From: Certhia americana
Lineage: Eukaryota; Chordata; Aves; Passeriformes; Certhiidae
Direction: 5' to 3'
NCBI GenBank assembly: GCA_018697195.1
Contig: CM031864.1
Span: 12,768,809 to 12,832,808 of the forward strand
DNA: 64,000 nt
The notes beneath the pieces were generated by a model. It did not search any database. It was not told where the DNA came from and saw only the letters and a list, made by a program, of their open reading frames with translations. Positions 10,344 through 23,843 of this stretch are shown here, piece after piece. Position 1 is the first letter of the stretch. Every line of letters starts with the position of its first letter. The position numbers were made by a program, and so were the translations under genes.

Positions 10344-13125
10344 TATTTCCTGTTTCTTGCATGAATTCTCAGCCATGTGTCCCAAATCAGACTTGTCATC
10401 AGTGCAGCTAATTCTAATCTGTGTTTGTGGTTGATATAACAGGATTTATTGTTAGTGTGCTTGCTTGTTGACACACTTGTGCCTTCTGAAAAAATCTTTG
10501 ATGCACTCTGTATTTCTGAAAAGTTTTTTCTTGGTACTCTTCTTGCAGCTGTGCTACCTGCAACTGTGGGACTTCAGCAGTGATCCCTTTTAGTTTCAAC
10601 TTTGAGCAGTCCAAACCAAAAAATCTTTTTGACTGCACGCCCTGAAACATTTAATAGAGCACGTTAACGTTGCTCCTTTATTGTTTTACATCATCTCCTG
10701 GAAGAGAATGGCCACTTTTATGAGGATGTGAGGGCAGTATCAAATTTTACACGATGTGAAATAAAAGATCTCCTTAGACTTACATCCACCAAATGCACCA
10801 ATGCGTTGCAGGACTCTTGGCAAATATTTGGATATACTTTTTATGGCTGTACTGCAGTCCATAGAATCAGAAACTTGCAGGCTAATAGCATATGGAAGAA
10901 CAATGCAAAAAGATTTTTTTTGGGGAAAGCTGAAATGAAAAACCCTGAGTAATTTAGGGTTTAGGTAATTCAGTAATTTAGGTCTGAATCTTACGTATAG
11001 CACCTTACTAGTCCTCTGCCTCCCTCATTTACAACCATCATGCAAGGACTTGTGTTGTGCTAATAGTGAGGATTCTTGAGAAATGTAGCAAAATCTCCAA
11101 GATAGAAATGCTATCACTTTTAAAGGAAAATTCCTTTGTTAAAAACATAATTATAAACTGCATAAGGTCATCACAGCTCATTGTTCTCTACTGCTGTCTG
11201 TTTGAGGAGACAAGTCAAAACAGCTCCAGGGTGTGCTTGGTGAGGCAGAGCCACAGGTCCCTGGCACCTGCTCTTTGGGAAACCCATCCAGTGGGTGTGA
11301 GTAGGAACTAATGGCCAGAAGGAAGGAAAGTGGTCTGAATGATTTAACCTGCAAAGCCAGAAAAACAATTCTCATGTGTCTAAGAATTGCTTACATTTTT
11401 GTACAGAGATATCAGTCTTTGTACATTAATCTTCTCTTCCAAGGAATCATTAATCCACTTGAGGGAGAGACTAATGCTTGCTGTGGTGTTTTACTGTTTT
11501 ACTATCATGGAAGCAATAAAATGATTTTTAAGTATTTGCAATGTTTAATATTACATTTTATGTATGCTTACTGCAAGCCTATTCCTCTTGTAACCACTGT
11601 CAGAGTTCACACTGACTTTGATGGAATGGTTTTTCAGTTCTAGAAGATTTGACAGAACTGTAGCAAAACATTCACTGCTTGAAGAAATACTGATATATTT
11701 TGAAATTACTTCCTTCTACCAGATAACTTACACCTTGACACAAGATAATTCTACAAAATATCACTCAGTGCTTCATTTCACTCCCAAATAAATGTTCACA
11801 TTTCATTGTGTTTGGTTGGTGGGTTTCTTCTTCCATAAGTGTCATCTTGGAAAATAGCTTATTTCCCAAGAAATAGTTTACATGCCTTCAGTGATCTGAA
11901 GGGAATGCAATATATGATTTGCAAATACATAGAGAACAACCAGGTTTCTCCCTGGTGCCTTTGCAAACTATCTCTAAAAGTTCTGATTTCAAAGAAAGTA
12001 AAAAAAATTGCCAGTGAAAGTTAGCATCATTCATATTTAAAAGTTACTTTTGTTCTTGAAACACTTCAGATCATCAAGTACAAACTTGCTTTTTGCTATA
12101 ATTGAGCAGGAGTGGTTCTTCCAACTTGCATGCTTCTTCTTTATTAAGATTGTCCAGCTCACTGTAACTAATTTTAGAAGATGATATTTTTATCAGGGGA
12201 AAATGCATTATTGTTGCAGGAATATCCCAATAATGAACTACTATCTACTGTGACAAAAAGCTGTCATTTCTGGTCAGCAGTTTGTGCTGTGTATTGTTGT
12301 GCTGGTGCTGAAATGCCAGCAGTTCATGATAAATGGTCTGAATTTCGGGTGGTAATCTGCAGAAAAATAACATCCTGAGTCAAAGCCTTGTTTAGGTTAT
12401 ATGTTAGTGTTGGTGGCTCCTGCCAGTGAGTAATTAGTGTTGCAAGGTCATGCATACCATGTTTTGTTTAGTTCATTTTTCTTTCTCAGATATAAAAAAT
12501 ATAGAAATGCCATTTTAATTTTAGAGTTGTGAATAACAGGACACTCAAGTCAGGCTGTATGTGCTTGTGCACCACACGTTTTCCAAAGAAATACAGAATT
12601 GCAGTAAATTTGTGGTGCAAAGGTTTAGCAATGAAATAGATTAGGAGTTGCCAGTGATAGTCAAAATTATTATTTGCATGCCTTTTTTATTTTCATACAT
12701 AGCAAAAGCTTAAGAAATGTAAATCAAATGAAGAATCATTTCATACTATTGAAAATACATGTCTAAGTCAGATGTCAGTGCTAGTGTGAGAATTGGATCC
12801 TGGATATGTTAATTGTAAGTGAGATCACAGAAATCTGGGAAAATCCTGGATGACAAAACAAAGCCAATAAGTCTTCATAAAAGGTAAAAAAGCTCTCAAG
12901 TGTGGAGTTGCCCGGTATAATTGTTTTCAGAAAAATTATGCAAAGAACAGATGGAGAAAGTTTCATCTGCAGCTGCTTTGGATTTCAAAACAGCTTTTGA
13001 CAGAGTCTGGTGCCCTGGCCTGAATGGATGAGCTCAGTCCATATCTTAGCCCATATCTCCAAACAAGGAAAAAACTTGGCTGGGGACAAGGAGAATTGTC
13101 TAAAACAGGTTAAATGTTAGTGTCA
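10344..13125. other. Intergenic, no gene seen
   Basis: Overlapping short ORFs on both strands (up to 110 codons at 11311-11643) show no family resemblance. A small duplication around 10951-10982 repeats AGTAATTTAGG. At 12978-13010 one frame reads LDFKTAFDRVW, reminiscent of a non-LTR reverse transcriptase motif; this is discussed as a finding. Confidence 0.55.
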
Positions 13126-13480
13126 CACACAGCCGGAGGAGCCCCTGTTTGTGACCGTGCCCCTGCCAGGAGACAAGGCATGGGAAGCGTTTCCCGTGTG
13201 TTTCACACTGTAGGTTGCTTCAGAGAGATCCCAGAAAAATCCCCTCTGTCAGAACTCCCCAGGGGCTTCCGAGGGCTGCTGTGCTCGGGATACGGGACTG
13301 AGACAGCAGCAGGATCCGATGGAGCCCTTGGGGCCGGGACATCGCTGAGCGCGGCTGCCCTGCCCGGAGAGCATCCTGCGGGGCGACGGGAGCATCCGCA
13401 TCCGCACATCCCCTCTGCGGCTGCCCTGCCCCTGAAATCTCTGGCTTATACCCAGCCAGGAGGAGAAACTTCGACCTAAA
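13126..13480. promoter_or_regulatory. Isolated CpG-rich patch (CpG-island-like)
   Basis: I count 20 CpG dinucleotides between 13134 and 13472, of which 15 fall in 13270-13430, in a window where CpG is otherwise scarce. The patch is GC-rich and contains a 15-bp exact direct repeat, GCGGCTGCCCTGCCC, at 13351-13365 and 13417-13431, 66 bp apart. It could be an unmethylated promoter or enhancer island, or part of a CpG-rich repeat such as an LTR. The 121-codon ORF over it (+ strand 13114-13479) has no recognised similarity and is probably a by-product of GC content. Confidence 0.5.
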
Positions 13481-15013
13481 ATGGGATGATGAGATGATGG
13501 TGAAAAAGGAAGGGAAAAAACCAGTCAGTTTTGTAGTAGATTAAAAAAAAAAAAAGTAAAACATTTCGTTTGAAAGTTCTGCAAGAACCTACTCCCCAGA
13601 GGGCAGCACTAGTTATGTACTCATTCCTCAGGGAAGCTGAGGCCACTTGAGAGGAATAACTAATTATAAATGTTCCTACTTACCTCAAGTCTTACTGACT
13701 ATGTGCAGTCAAACAAGCCTGTGTGAAAGGTAGGGACAGCTCTTGGGAGCAGATCAGGAATTCCTTATTTACCTGAGGCACATGGTTTTTCTGCCCCAGA
13801 TAACTTAATAAAATCTTCCTGCAATGTGGTCTGTAATTTCTTGTCAAGGAGTCACCTAGAGTGTAACAATGACAGAGAGAGGTGAGTACACAAGTAAAAA
13901 GTCGACATAAATTCAAGGCACTTCAGCATTTTCTGTTGAAAGTAGTGCTGCTACTTTTGTAAATTTGAAGAGAAATTAAAGAAAGTGGGAGATTTTTGTG
14001 ATGGTATTTCTTCTGTTGTGTTCTACCTGATAGGGGTAAAATGTTCTTTTTTTTTTTCATTTGTTATGAAAGTGGGACTCATTTCTGAGGAGACCTCAGG
14101 TTCTATAAAATCACATATTGTAACAATGCCCCTTCAAATTAAGATTTATTAAATGCAAATGTTGCCCAATTGGGGCTGAATTAATTTTCTTTTACTCACA
14201 TGAAAAAAGCAGTGTATTGGTAATCATAGCCTTCTTCAGAAGAAACTACCAAAAAAGCAATCCATTAGGAAGAGAAAAAGCTACCCCTAGCACTTTGTTA
14301 GCACTCCTATTGCCAAACTACTTTATATTTTCTATTTTTCATCCTTCTATTTTTATGCCTCTTCTTCAATTCAATTGCTTTGTATTTTTTGTTGTCACTG
14401 GTGGGGATTTATGGCAGGAGTAATGAGAACTGACCCTATTACCCTTCTGGTACATTTTTGTGTCCTAGTTCCTTCCCCCAGCTGTCCATCTCTACTGCTT
14501 ATCTTTGGGATGATGAAATGCTCATCTTCACTGTGTTGCTCATAAGCAGCAGCAAGATCACTGTACACTGTCTTTCAGAATGAGAAGTGAAGTAAAATTA
14601 CTGAGTTACAACAGAATAAACAAAATGAGAACCACTATCAGTCAAACGCACATGGCAGAGGAGTGGGTCTGATGTGGTGCACGGTGCTCTTTGTACTGCA
14701 CATGCACAGCTCTGTCCTCTCAGCCTCTCTGCTGCGCACATCAAGGACTACAAAGACAGGTATTGTCACCTTTTAGAGAATATTTCTGTTTGGAGGGCAC
14801 ATGCTGGACAGAACTAAGTCTCACCTGGGGGATCATGAAAAGTGCCTGTAGTCCCATCCCCTCCCTAGGAGGGTCTGCTTGGCCGAGGGACTCCCAACAG
14901 CTGTGCTGCATTTCCCCCGCATTTTCCACAGGGAAAAACAGTGAGAACATGAGGGGGAATGAGAACTGTGCTACTGATTGAAGGATTTTTATGAGCTGTG
15001 CTTGCTAATTCTT
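13481..15013. other. Intergenic, no gene seen
   Basis: Contains a short poly-A run near 13542 and a CTCF-like 14-mer at 13593-13606. The rest is AT-rich, with ORFs under 100 codons and no recognisable product. Confidence 0.55.
13593..13606 (+). promoter_or_regulatory. Candidate CTCF-like site
   Basis: TCCCCAGAGGGCAG matches 12 of 14 positions of the consensus CCASYAGRKGGCRS, with the right-hand AGAGGGCAG part perfect. Matches of this quality are expected by chance in 64 kb, so this is only a candidate. Confidence 0.2.
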
Positions 15014-15036
15014 CCCCCCCCCCCGCCCCGCCCCCC
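15014..15036. repeat. Poly-C tract with G-quadruplex potential on the minus strand
   Basis: The tract is C11-G-C4-G-C6. The complementary strand therefore has G6, G4 and G11 runs separated by single C bases. The G11 run can supply two G-tracts, which meets the usual four-run G-quadruplex pattern with very short loops. Confidence 0.8.
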
Positions 15037-18000
15037 AAGTATTAACAAACATTTATTACTGCTTGCAGACAAAATGAGAAATCATGGTGATCATGCTCTA
15101 AATATAGATTCTCCAATGTCTTTTCAAATTGCCATAAACTCTGCTACCAGTTTCGAGTGGCTTGTTCTGATTTGGGGATGAGTTCTATTTACTGTGATGG
15201 GTTCCACTGCTACTATCCCATGATGATTCACATCACAGTCTTTCATGAGTGCCTTGTGTCCACTCGCCTCGCTTTAATGCCTCAAGTAAACATGACAGTC
15301 CACAACTGCATAGCCTGCCTAAGATAAAAATAAGTGTGTGAGTAGGGATAAAACAATGATGCTCAGTAAGGCCTCTTGTGCTGAAGACAGTATGTTCAAG
15401 TTTTGTCCTCCAGAGGAAAGGAGGTCTGGGTGAGTTCTTCAATTATGGTTATGAGGGAAGTTTCTCCTTTTCTGGGGAAGATGAGTGAGTAGACATCCCA
15501 TTCCCCATGGATGTATTAATTTATGCTAAACTTGTTCAATACTTGCTAATAGCTCTGTATGCATGAGGCAACATGACACTATTTTACTCTTCACCAAAAG
15601 AATTAGGGGTTGCAGGAAAAAATGCAGTCACAGAACACATGCTTCACAGGTTTCTGGCTGTTTGTGCACCATAAAAAATGTGTATTTCTGCCCCTTTTTT
15701 TTTGACTGCTTAGTTTTTTGATTTAAATTTTAAAAATATTATTCAAGCTCAGCCACAAAAAGCCCTATGAGCTTTTATATCTGAAAAGCAAAACTCCTCA
15801 GGAAATGGAGGTCTGTATTTTTAAGTCTCCAAAGGCCAGAGAACTCCTTTCATATCCCTCTTCAATCAAAGTAAGCTGATCTCCTTGTTACCATCACAAG
15901 CTGTGGACACTGTGTGCTATACAGTGAGTATGTGTAGTGAATAGAGCAGTATTTATCTCTCATGCCTTGAAAGAAAAACAGCTTGAAATAAAAAAAACCC
16001 CTGAAAGTAAACTAAGGGAGAATGTGTTTCCATTGCTGAAATTGTTTTTACTTGGGAGGGACGGCCCCATTTGTGTAAGAGCAGATTACAAAAGTTCAGA
16101 GTCCAAATTGTGAGAACAATAAGGAGCTAGAAATGAATTCCCTTTCTGGATGCCATCAGTAAATGCTGACTGCTGTTAGCAGTCAGGTGTGTGGACACCT
16201 CAGCTACAGCTCCACTTTCTAAAGCATTGACTTGTACTTTTTTATCTGCCTTGGAATAATTTGTTGAAGGCTAGAAATTATTTGAGCTGGTACAATAAAG
16301 ATAAGTATGTAAATAGGTATTAACATGCTTTTAAATGGCTATTAAAATGAGGGAGGCATGATTAAATCTGCAGAAAGTTTCAGTCTTGGACTTGATTCTG
16401 TTCTCCCAGTGATAGAAATAAAAAGCATTTAATGGAAAAAGAAAACCACACCATGCAATTTAAGGATATGCCAACACTTCAAGCTCCAGAGTGCAGTGGA
16501 GTGATACCTTATCTAAGTTCAAATAATGTAGCAGGAATATCAGGAGCAGTGCTCGTGCAGTATGAAGCCCTGCAAGGCAGGCAGGCATTTTGTAATGGAA
16601 TCCAAGAGATGGCTTTGAATTCATTCAGGAAATTGACTCATAATAAATTTACATGGTTCAAACGAACATAAAAGAAATCAGTATATTGTAGAATTGACTA
16701 ATTTGTTCTATGTTCTAGCTGAATTAAAATGATGAAGCTTATAGGTAATCTAAGTCATATCCTACAAACAGTACTCAATTATATTACTTAGTAGTAGATT
16801 TAATAATTACAAGAGATAAAAGATTTTCTTGCAAGTCCTTTTCATGTAATTTAATACAGACCTCTTGTTAGGTTGGGTTATACGGGGCAGGAATTCTGAT
16901 CCTGTTTCTAGCTCCAATGGCAGAAGAAACCTGCCCGTCTTTGGCCATTTCTTTGCTACAATTATGAAATAACAGTATAATGTTGACGTTAACAACAAGA
17001 GCAGATATATGGTTAATTAAGAGTGGCAGCCAGGCTTGCTGAGCTCATACACACAGTCTGTCTTGAGAGCAAGCAGGAAACAGGACACTGGGATGGGTTA
17101 GCACAACTGAGAGAGGATGCAGAGCAGCTGAGGCAGATCTCAGAATGGGCAGGTGGCTCACAGTCATTCAAGGTATTGTCATGAGCAGCTGCATGGATCA
17201 GGCTCAGGCAATGGGACCTCAGTCCTGAGGAAACTCAGAGCCCCAAGGGCAATGTCCCTAATCCTTTATCCCAGCCCTTTCCTGCTCTGTGTATGGCAGG
17301 GGAGGGCTGAGCTGGGCAATGCCTGGGCCCCTTTGTCTGCTGATGAATCCTCTGTGCCTGAATTCTCACAAAGGATGTTCACTGCACACACATGTGCAAG
17401 AGGTGTCAGTGAGGCCATCTGGGATCCTCCCTGACAACTCCAAATACAACCAGTTGCACTTGCTGAAGTTTGGAACATGGACCTTTTGCTTGAAATAGTT
17501 GTGTTGGATGGCTTCCTGAAGGGAGCCTTTTGGGAAAAAAATCAACTAAAGCAGGTCAGCTGTCCATGAAGATCTGGGGAATGATATATTATTTGGCTCA
17601 CAGCTGGTGGGAAAAAAGCTAAGGATTGTTTTGTGGTGCATTTGTACATGAATCATAAAATTTGGCTACAAAGGCTGTCTAAATTATTAGGAATTTTCTA
17701 ACTTCTGAGTGCTTAATTTTAAAACTTTCATGCCTTTAACAGATTTTTGTATAAGTTGCAAATGTGATAAAACCTTGCCTTCATAAAAAAACATTCATTA
17801 ATATAAAACCCCATCAGAAATTAATGGAGGTGTTCACTAAATAGATAGTATTTCTTTGGGCTGTATCCCTTCTGAAGTCCTCTGGAACTGCCACGTTTGT
17901 GTCTTTCATGAAGGGAACAATATATGAAGATCCTGTGATAGGGACAGGTTGTGATAGAAAGCACAAAGTGTTGGGTGGGAAATGAGGAGGTTTGGAGCAC

Positions 18001-20246
18001 AGGTTAAAGAGCAGCACACAGGTACTGGTCCTTGGAGTGCTGCTTGCTGGAAGCCTGAGCTTCAGGCATGGTGTAAAATGGAAGCTGTGGTGGAAAACCC
18101 ACAGCTTTTCTTTTAACAATGAAAAAAAATAACAGCTTTAACAGGAGAGCCTCCATCACTGTTATTCCACTGACATAGTTATGTCATGAAGAGGTAAATT
18201 TGTTTCTATATTTTAGGAGACAAAATTTTAAAATCAAAAGTACAGTTTGTGTATTGAAAATAGATCTTACTTTTGAGTACAAAAAATTTCTAGCATTTTT
18301 TTTTTGAGAGGAAATATTTTTTAATTCTTAAAAAATATGCTTTCCTGTCCCTTTGTTTCATAGTTCTACAGAATAAAGTTTAATGAGATTATACATAGAG
18401 AAAAAATTAGGAATATATGGAAAACTTTGATTTGAGAAAAAAAATTTGTTTCAAACTAACCTCTCCCCCCCAAATATTATCTGCTTTTACATAAGTTACT
18501 TCTAGTCCTATAACTGCCAGCAATAAGCTAATGACATCTAATTATTTTTTAATGTTCATATTTTTATTTTAGGAATATAGGAATATATACTTTTCTTGGG
18601 ATCATACACCAAATGATAAATATGAAATGTTAAAAATTAATAGCAATGTTGAGATGGTGAGACAAAATATTTAGGCAATTATTTCTCTTGAATGGAGTGT
18701 CTGTACATAAACAGAAGTGCACACACACACATAGATATGTATAACATGGCATAAAGTTTTAATGTGAAAGAATTGAAAAAAGCTCCAAATCTTGCCCCTC
18801 CATTTATAATTATTAAAATGTCTTGGATGTCAATAGAAGGATCACATTCTGTGTGGAACAATTAATTATGTGAAAACAATCTCTGTAAATAAAATGCATC
18901 AATGTAAAAGTCATCTGTACTTTTATTGCTACAGAGGGAAGAATAGAACATTTCTCTCTCCTGTAAAAAGGATTCTTATTTGCATCGTTTTAGCCTGATG
19001 TATTATTATCTTTGTCTGAAGTACTTTTATTGCTTATGTTGTAAGTTCATCTTGAAGGTTGTTTTGACTCTGCACTGATTTCAATTTACCTAATAAATAA
19101 TTTAATTATATGCAATTTTGACCATCTTTTTACTCAGTTAAAATCAGGAAATCACATGGGAAATGTGAAAATTTGCCTGTAGCGGTGCAAGGCATCACAT
19201 TGTTCTAAGTCAGTTTTAAATACAGGGAAAGATGATGATGTATTTATTCTTTCCTGCAGTCTGATCTCTATTAATTTTGCTACTGTTGCTTCTAAATTAA
19301 GTTGTTTGTTTTCCAATTTGCTCATTCCTATCAGAGAAAAAAACACCCCCAACTTAAAAATGCTGCAGCTGAAAACCCAAGCCCTTTATCTTACAGGAAT
19401 TTTGGTGCATTTTGAATCGTTGTGTGTAATTCTATAATTCCTTCAGCTAAATTTTATCTTTCATGTAAGCCCATACACAAATAACTTGGACCAGGAGCAG
19501 TTAGTTTGAATGTGTTTTGCCTCTTTTGAAGATAAGAGGGATGGTGATTTCAACTGGGTTTTTTTTTTCTTTCTGTAATTTTTTTTTCTTTCTTTCAGTA
19601 CTTTTAAACATGATAAATTTCTATCTACCTTTAACCAGATGGCATTGGTTCTCCTTTTAATGTTGTGAGAAGTGGCTTCAGACAATAGGACCAATTAACA
19701 AAGTACTGATGTGTCCAACTGTCCATTGTGGTATCCCAGAGGATCTCGAAGAGAGTGCACTTGCACTCAGGAGATTGTACAGATAAAAATCCCCATAACC
19801 CAAAACAATTGAGTGTAATTTTCTTTCCCAGCTGCATTTACAATCCCAGCAGGATGAAGTTCATAGCTGAACAGATGGAGTCACTAGAAACTATCCCTAT
19901 ATCTGTTAGATTTTGAAAAGATGTTAGGGTGGTTAAAGCCCAGCTCTCAGCAAGAAACACACAAGCACTTATGCTGCCAGGGCCCTATGGGTGACTGTAG
20001 TGATAGCTTGAGAGGCTACTCAGAACAGAGGCTAGGCAGTGTTAAAGGAATAAAGCAGGCATTTATTAAAAACTGGAGGCAATGGAAATTTTTTACCCAT
20101 GGAGAAAAATGGAATCATAAATTGCTGCTCCTGTGGGACCATCACTTCATCTTGTTTGTTTTGCGTCAGTGATAAAATTCCTCACGTGGAGAAGGAGCAG
20201 CTGAAGTCTGTCTGGGGGATGGCAGGAACAGCTGGAGATGTAGAGA
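15037..20246. other. Intergenic, no gene seen
   Basis: Long AT-rich stretch with a GC-richer island at about 17080-17450 that I cannot assign. ORFs reach about 100 codons (17814-18119, minus) without recognisable domains or a conserved exon structure. Confidence 0.5.
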
Positions 20247-20291
20247 TTTTTAAATATCTTTAAATATTTTTAAATATCAGATATTTAAAAA
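20247..20291. repeat. AT-rich direct repeat and perfect 12-bp hairpin
   Basis: TTTTTAAATATC occurs at 20247-20258 and again at 20267-20278. The second copy pairs perfectly with GATATTTAAAAA at 20280-20291 across a single-base loop, so the region can extrude a 12-bp-stem hairpin. Confidence 0.85.
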
Positions 20292-23200
20292 GAGAAAATC
20301 AGCTTCTTTTTCCAAAGTCCTGAAAAGGTCTAGAACTGAACAAGAAAACAAGCTGTTGGTCATACTTTCCATCTGATCCACAAGTTTAATGTGTAAAACA
20401 GGAAAATCCCTCTTTGTAAAATTATTCTTAAGCATGCCTTAAGCATATTGTATCATTTTTAGGATGACTGACAAATTCTGAATTAAAACCAACCCAATAC
20501 CCACATGTTTATGTAAAACAAAATAAAAAAAAAAATATTTAGGTCTTGTTAATGATCCAGAATATTTTACTGGACACTATGTCAACAAATCAAATGAAGG
20601 GAGGTTTGGAAATTTGACATGATATGTAAACAGAGTTGTACCAGGGCAGATGGTAAGGAAATACTTTCTTCATCTTTTTTGAAAGAGAATGGGAAAATCC
20701 AGTGTGAAGTTACTTTAACCTAATTTTATTTTGTTTTTCTTTTGCATTGCCTGGATACGATGTATCCAATACAATGCTGTCTTTGTATAATGTCTGTATA
20801 ATAATGTTCCTGACAAATACAGACCAGGTAGGGCCTAGATAGTCATGTAAGACCTTTTAGTCACTGTGTATGTCTTCAAGTTTCACATTTTAGAGGATAA
20901 CTTTAGTCTCAAAGATTATTAACCAAGTCTGACTGGGGGATGTCACATGTTTTTCTTATTTTTACCACTCTGATTTCTTGAATATGTATGTTCTCTGTGG
21001 TATATGAAATACGGGTTTGTTGGTAGGCATTTGGAAATGCTCTGCAGCTGAATTTTATATCTATAATAATTTGTGAAATAAATTACAAAAGGTTCCTTTT
21101 TAAAGTATATATAGGTATCCCTTAAGTGCACATGCAATGGCACATGGAACTTTTATCATCTGGGAGGTACCTGTTTGATTTTTTTCACAAATTAGATAGC
21201 TTATATTTTAAAGGGTGAATTTAAAGACCAAGGAATATATTAGTGGGTATATTTGAAAATACTCTATGCTGTTGTATAGTCCCAGCAATAGTAGTAGCTT
21301 TAAGTACAGACACCAATCATGTGGATTTTATTTTTGCATTCCTTTTCATCTGTAATTGCATTTCCTCAGTACTGTGACCAGATATCTCAAACAGTATATT
21401 TCTGTTTTGAGTTTTCAGTTAAATAAAACTTAGTTACTGACATTGTTTGCTTTGAGATAGAGCTTTGTAGTTTTTGCAGTTTGTAAAACATTAATAAAGA
21501 TAATTCATCTACTTGTGTCAAAGAACAGGAGTAACACATTTGAAATGACACTGTACTGAGAACTGCTTATATTTATGATAGTGCATGACAGTGTGCTATC
21601 AGATCTGGCAAGTGTTTCATTACAGTGTTTTCCAGATTTTAATCTATTTTTAACTGAGGCTTTAAAGTGCCTGAGAAAAAGCATCTTCTAGAATGAATTG
21701 GTGTGCAACTTTATATTTTTTATATAAAGTAATATGTTTATATTTATTGTGCAGGAACAATGAAAAAATTCCAGATAATGAGAAGAAGTAGAAATGTTCA
21801 AAGATCAGTTATGAAACTGATTGCAAACTTTTTGGCACCTTGGAGTATTCCTTTTGGCTTGGCTTCTGAGTTTGCTTACTGTAAAGCCAAGAATGTATGC
21901 CTTTAAATTTAAATGTTGTACTGCCTTTCTAATTGTAGTCCATTTGTCTTCTATTGTAATATTATTCACCAGTTACTGCAAAATTTCTTGGAGTTACTGT
22001 TAGTCTGGTTATCCTTTCTGTTTATGCTGTGAAAACTCTGTTGATACTCCCAAATTCTTTCAAAGCAATAGAATCCTTTGAAGTTCTTGCATCTTCCCCC
22101 CAAAGCAGCCATTTTTTTAGTGATATTTTGCCCTTCTGTTTTGTTTTACAGTCCTGAAGACTGATGTTCAAATTTCTTTTTTTATCTCGCACATTATTTT
22201 GGATTCTTTCTTGTCATTGGTGTCAAGATTCTATTCAGCCTTCAAACTTGACTGACTTTTGCTTGCCAGCAAATAATTCCCAAGATTTCTAGTCCTTCTC
22301 AATGTCCTATGGTAAACCCAAAATGTATTGTGGACTGAAAGAGCTCATAGTATTTACTTTTAAAATAGTCACAGTTTACTTCCATTTTATACTTTGTAAA
22401 AAGATATCTTGTTAGTTTGAGTGTGGTAGGTGTCCTGTGTGGGTACACAGTATCACAGTTAGCTGTCTGTCTAACCAGCCCAAGGCTTACAGAGAACAGT
22501 TTCAGAAACAGAAGTATCTAGATATCAAACTACCTTCTGCTTGTCTTTTTTCTTGCTCACTCCCATTCCTTGCTGAAAGTCTCTGCTTCTGCTGTTCCCA
22601 CATTTCATGTTACTTTAATGCTGTTGGGACATTTTTTGAAAGAAGTCTTAACTTGCTTTTGGCCACTGTGATGAGGTTTTCCACAGTTTCACACGGTCCG
22701 ACATAGACTTGCTTCAAAAGATTTCTAAGTGGCTGTGTCGCTTGACACTTGCTTTTTCAGTCTTCTGCTGCTTTCTTTTGTTTTGTTTTCTGCCTGTGAT
22801 TTTGTTTTTGCTCACCATGCATGGAGATGGTGTGACATGGGTTGAGATATGGGGAGACAAGTTGGCCTTTAAGACACAAATCTATACCAACCTCACCATC
22901 TGTGAGTGCTCCATGCAAAAAGGAGCAAACATTCACCCCAAGTAAACAGTCCCCAGCACAAAGAATCTGCTGCTGACAAGAGGAATATAATGGAACTAGA
23001 GGAGGTGGTCAGACACGTGTGAAAATGTTTATGTGACAAAATAAATTCGAAAAACCATAATAAGGCAAGCCCAGCAGGAAATCACAGAGTCTGTATTTAC
23101 TTCTTGTCTCTGTCTGGTGTTAGAAGAGGAAGGTGGCCTGTAACTGCTACAGCAAAGGCACAAAACTCCAATTACAAATTTGTGCCATATGTTTTCTAAT

Positions 23201-23700
23201 GCTTGAGTATAACATTTTAAGAAATTTGGATGTGGAGGTTTTACTCCATAGTGACAGGCTGTCATGGAGATCAACAGGTTTCTAACAAAACTGAATCACC
23301 AGGGCGTGACCAGCGAACTGATGAGCAGAACTCAGGTGTTTGGAACAATTGCCCTCTGCTTGCTTTGCTTTGGTAATGTGATTTACATTTAGTGCAAGAA
23401 CTTTCATAGATTTCTCTTGAGAGCGTCTCTATGCCAGCAGTTGCACTGAGTGCCTTTTCACAATAGTGCATTTCACGTGCTTGGTGTGGCTGGTTCAGTA
23501 AGCATATTTGCTCCTTTTTGTAAACTAATACTGTCTGGTCCTTCCAATCGGCTGTGAAGATGCTGTCCTCAGCTAGCATCTCTCTCTTTTGTGTAGGGAC
23601 CAGAATGAAATGAAATTGCAGTGATAAAAACGTGAAGACAAACTATTTTTTCCTTCTGTTTAATTTTCTTCTGTAAATCTGTCTTTTCTCCTGTTTCATA
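20292..23700. other. Intergenic, no gene seen
   Basis: AT-rich sequence with short ORFs only (up to 102 codons, 23271-23579 minus) and no recognised repeat or exon. Confidence 0.5.
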
Positions 23701-23714
23701 CTCTCTCTCTCTCT
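23701..23714. repeat. (CT)7 microsatellite
   Basis: A run of CT dinucleotides precedes the larger compound microsatellite by about 130 bp. Confidence 0.9.
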
Positions 23715-23843
23715 ACTTTTCCCTGCTTCATTTTAATTTCTTATTCCTAGGTGTTACGGTAGAAGATACAGCTCTATTGTCCTTCAGAACCAATGAACAG
23801 CTACAAAAAAAGGAGGAAAAAGATGGTATAACTTTTGCATGAC

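Noticed and set aside
13114..13479. 121-codon ORF over the CpG-rich patch
   Set aside because: GC-rich sequence lacks stop codons by composition; the protein is low-complexity Ala/Pro/Gly/Arg and unrecognised.
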